Positions 5,061 to 6,195 of a stretch of 6,195 nucleotides of DNA are shown here, in pieces (position 1 is the first letter of the stretch; every line of letters begins with the position of its first letter). The notes under the pieces are model-generated. The model made no database searches. It had not been told where the DNA came from and saw only the letters and a program-made list of their open reading frames with translations. Origin of the DNA: Prevotellaceae bacterium (GTDB taxonomy: Bacteria; Bacteroidota; Bacteroidia; Bacteroidales; UBA932); assembly GCA_031258755.1 (NCBI GenBank), contig JAIRMK010000170.1, positions 1 through 6,195 on the forward strand, given 5' to 3'. Made by a program: the position numbers and the translations under genes.

Positions 5061-6195
5061 ATCATAAATAATTGTAGGTCAGCATTATTATTTTTATTGA
5101 CGGCTGGCTGTCCGACTGTCGTATCGGCTTTTTCGGCAGATACGGTGGCTCGGGCTGTGTCGCAAAAATCGGTTTTTACGCCACGCGACTCGCTTTCCCT
5201 GTTAAAAAAAGACACGATAATTTCTTTCGACCGTATGGCCGTGCCGAAAGATACGCTTGTGGCGCCGGAGGACACAACGGCGGCGCCGAAAGACACCGTG
5301 CCGCAACGCAAAAGTTCGCTTGAAGCGCCGGTGTTCTCTACCGCCCGTGATTCTTTGGAATATGATTTGGAACATCCCGACCGGATCATTTATTATTATG
5401 GCGATATTACGGTTACCCACGGCAACATGGAATTGAAAGCCGATTACATGGAATATAATTCCCGCACGCGCACCGTATTTGCCAAAGGCACCCTCGATTC
5501 TTTGGGAAAGCCGGTGGGAAATCCGGTGATGAAGGAAGGCGACAAGACCTATTCGATGGAGCGCATGTATTATAATTTCGGGTCGAAGAAGGCGATCATC
5601 TCTAATGTCATTACGCAGGAAGGCGACGGATACCTTCACGGTGCGGTGATCAAGAAAATGCCCGACAATTCAATCAATGTGCGTGGCGGAAAATACACGA
5701 CGTGCGACGAGGAGCACCCACACTTTTACCTGCGCATGTCGGAAGCCCGCGTCTTGCAAGACCCCAAGCAAACGGTGTTCGGCCCTTCCTATCTGGTGCT
5801 TGAAGATGTGCCGCTGTTCCCGTTGATGTTGCCTTTCGGCTTTGTGCCCGATCGTCCCGGCCGGGCGGCGGGCTTGCTGTTCCCGCGCTTTACCGATGAG
5901 GTGAACAGAGGGTTTGCCATTCAGGATTTGGGCTATTATTTTGTGATGGGCGATTATGCCGACCTTGCCCTCACCGGAACCTATTTCACACGCGGCTCAT
6001 GGAGCGCACGAGCGGTTTCGCGCTACACGAAACGCTATAAATTCACTGGTGGATTCAATATTGATTATGCCGAAAACGTACTTGGCGAAAAAGGCGCGTC
6101 CGATTACTCGTCAAACACGGTGTATGCCATCCGCCTGAACCACAGCATGGACCCGAAAGCAATGCCGGGAACCATGATCAGCGCCAGTGTAAACT
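5061..6195 (+). CDS. lptD: LptD-type LPS-assembly outer membrane protein, N-terminal part; start codon uncertain
   Basis: Outer membrane component of the Lpt bridge that inserts lipopolysaccharide into the outer leaflet. The frame is open from 5034 (in-frame TAA at 5031-5033) to the right edge. A signal-peptide-like stretch (NNCRSALLFLLLTAGC, VVSAFSA) is encoded at 5067-5138. A low-complexity linker with PKDT/PEDT/PKDT follows (5244-5297). The LptA/OstA-like beta-jellyroll occupies about 5358-5700 (YYYGDITVTHGNMELKADYM, VFAKGTLDS). KYTTC (Cys at 5703-5705) corresponds to the conserved N-terminal-domain disulfide cysteine of E. coli LptD. The plug/barrel begins with PFGFVPDRPGRAAGLLFPRF from about 5838. 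Bacteroidota members are roughly 850-900 residues, so less than half is here. There is no in-frame ATG before 5235 and the only TTG (5097) cuts into the signal peptide; 5061 (ATC) is a working choice that keeps the signal peptide whole. The family call is firm; the start is not. Confidence 0.88.
   Translation, partial: MINNCRSALLFLLTAGCPTVVSAFSADTVARAVSQKSVFTPRDSLSLLKKDTIISFDRMAVPKDTLVAPEDTTAAPKDTVPQRKSSLEAPVFSTARDSLEYDLEHPDRIIYYYGDITVTHGNMELKADYMEYNSRTRTVFAKGTLDSLGKPVGNPVMKEGDKTYSMERMYYNFGSKKAIISNVITQEGDGYLHGAVIKKMPDNSINVRGGKYTTCDEEHPHFYLRMSEARVLQDPKQTVFGPSYLVLEDVPLFPLMLPFGFVPDRPGRAAGLLFPRFTDEVNRGFAIQDLGYYFVMGDYADLALTGTYFTRGSWSARAVSRYTKRYKFTGGFNIDYAENVLGEKGASDYSSNTVYAIRLNHSMDPKAMPGTMISASVN
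5244..5306 (+). repeat. Three degenerate 21-base tandem units in the LptD-type gene
   Basis: Units begin at 5244, 5265 and 5286 and encode a 7-residue pattern starting P-(K/E)-D-T: PKDTLVA, PEDTTAA, PKDTVPQ. They lie between the signal peptide and the jellyroll domain and probably form a flexible acidic/basic linker. The units have diverged at third positions, so the repeat looks old or selected at the protein level. Confidence 0.6.

Noticed and set aside
5097..5111. LTAGC at the end of the hydrophobic stretch of the LptD-type protein, resembling a lipobox
   Set aside because: LptD-type proteins are beta-barrels exported with an ordinary signal peptide, the -3 position is Thr rather than a typical Leu/Val/Ile, and VSA/FSA cleavage-like sites follow shortly after.
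5202..5639. Minus-strand open frame of 145 codons (and 5036-5389, 117 codons) opposite the LptD-type gene
   Set aside because: The plus-strand frame encodes a clear LptA/LptD-type domain through the whole stretch. The arginine/histidine-rich or serine-rich antisense products look like frame shadows.

Overview
The window reads as an ordinary chromosomal housekeeping and cell-envelope locus from a member of the Bacteroidota, most likely order Bacteroidales. Three things point there. The DnaA has Bacteroidales-type motifs (for example DDVHEF after Walker B and TRFKWG-like box VII). The proteins belong to the Bacteroidota branches of MlaD, SPOR-tailed amidase and LptD. Both promoters in the divergent gap have TAnnTTTG boxes, the -7 element of the Bacteroidota primary sigma factor. 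There is little Shine-Dalgarno signal, and gene gaps are very A+T-rich.

Layout, left to right: (1) 1-1373, minus strand, pepD, an M20-family aminoacyl-histidine dipeptidase whose C-terminus lies beyond the left edge. (2) 1375-2817, minus strand, dnaA, ending 1 base before pepD begins. (3) 2818-2957, a 140-base gap with only 25 G/C by hand count, holding a probable dnaA promoter with a small inverted repeat and a weak terminator candidate. (4) 2958-3869, minus strand, an MlaD/MCE protein. (5) 3875-4999, minus strand, a periplasmic N-acetylmuramoyl-L-alanine amidase with a C-terminal SPOR-like domain, 5 bases upstream of mlaD. (6) 5000-5060, an A+T-rich divergent promoter region. (7) about 5061-6195, plus strand, the N-terminal part of an LptD-type LPS transport protein running off the right edge.

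The genes form two functional blocks. The amidase, MlaD and LptD act on the envelope: cutting septal peptidoglycan, moving phospholipid between membranes, and inserting LPS into the outer membrane. DnaA (replication initiation) and PepD (dipeptide turnover) follow on the same strand as amidase-mlaD and may partly share its transcript.

I see no new system, mobile element, CRISPR array, tRNA or rRNA. The points most worth a second look are the lack of a conventional start codon for the LptD-like gene, the face-to-face overlapping -7 boxes between it and the amidase gene, and the small palindrome in the dnaA promoter.
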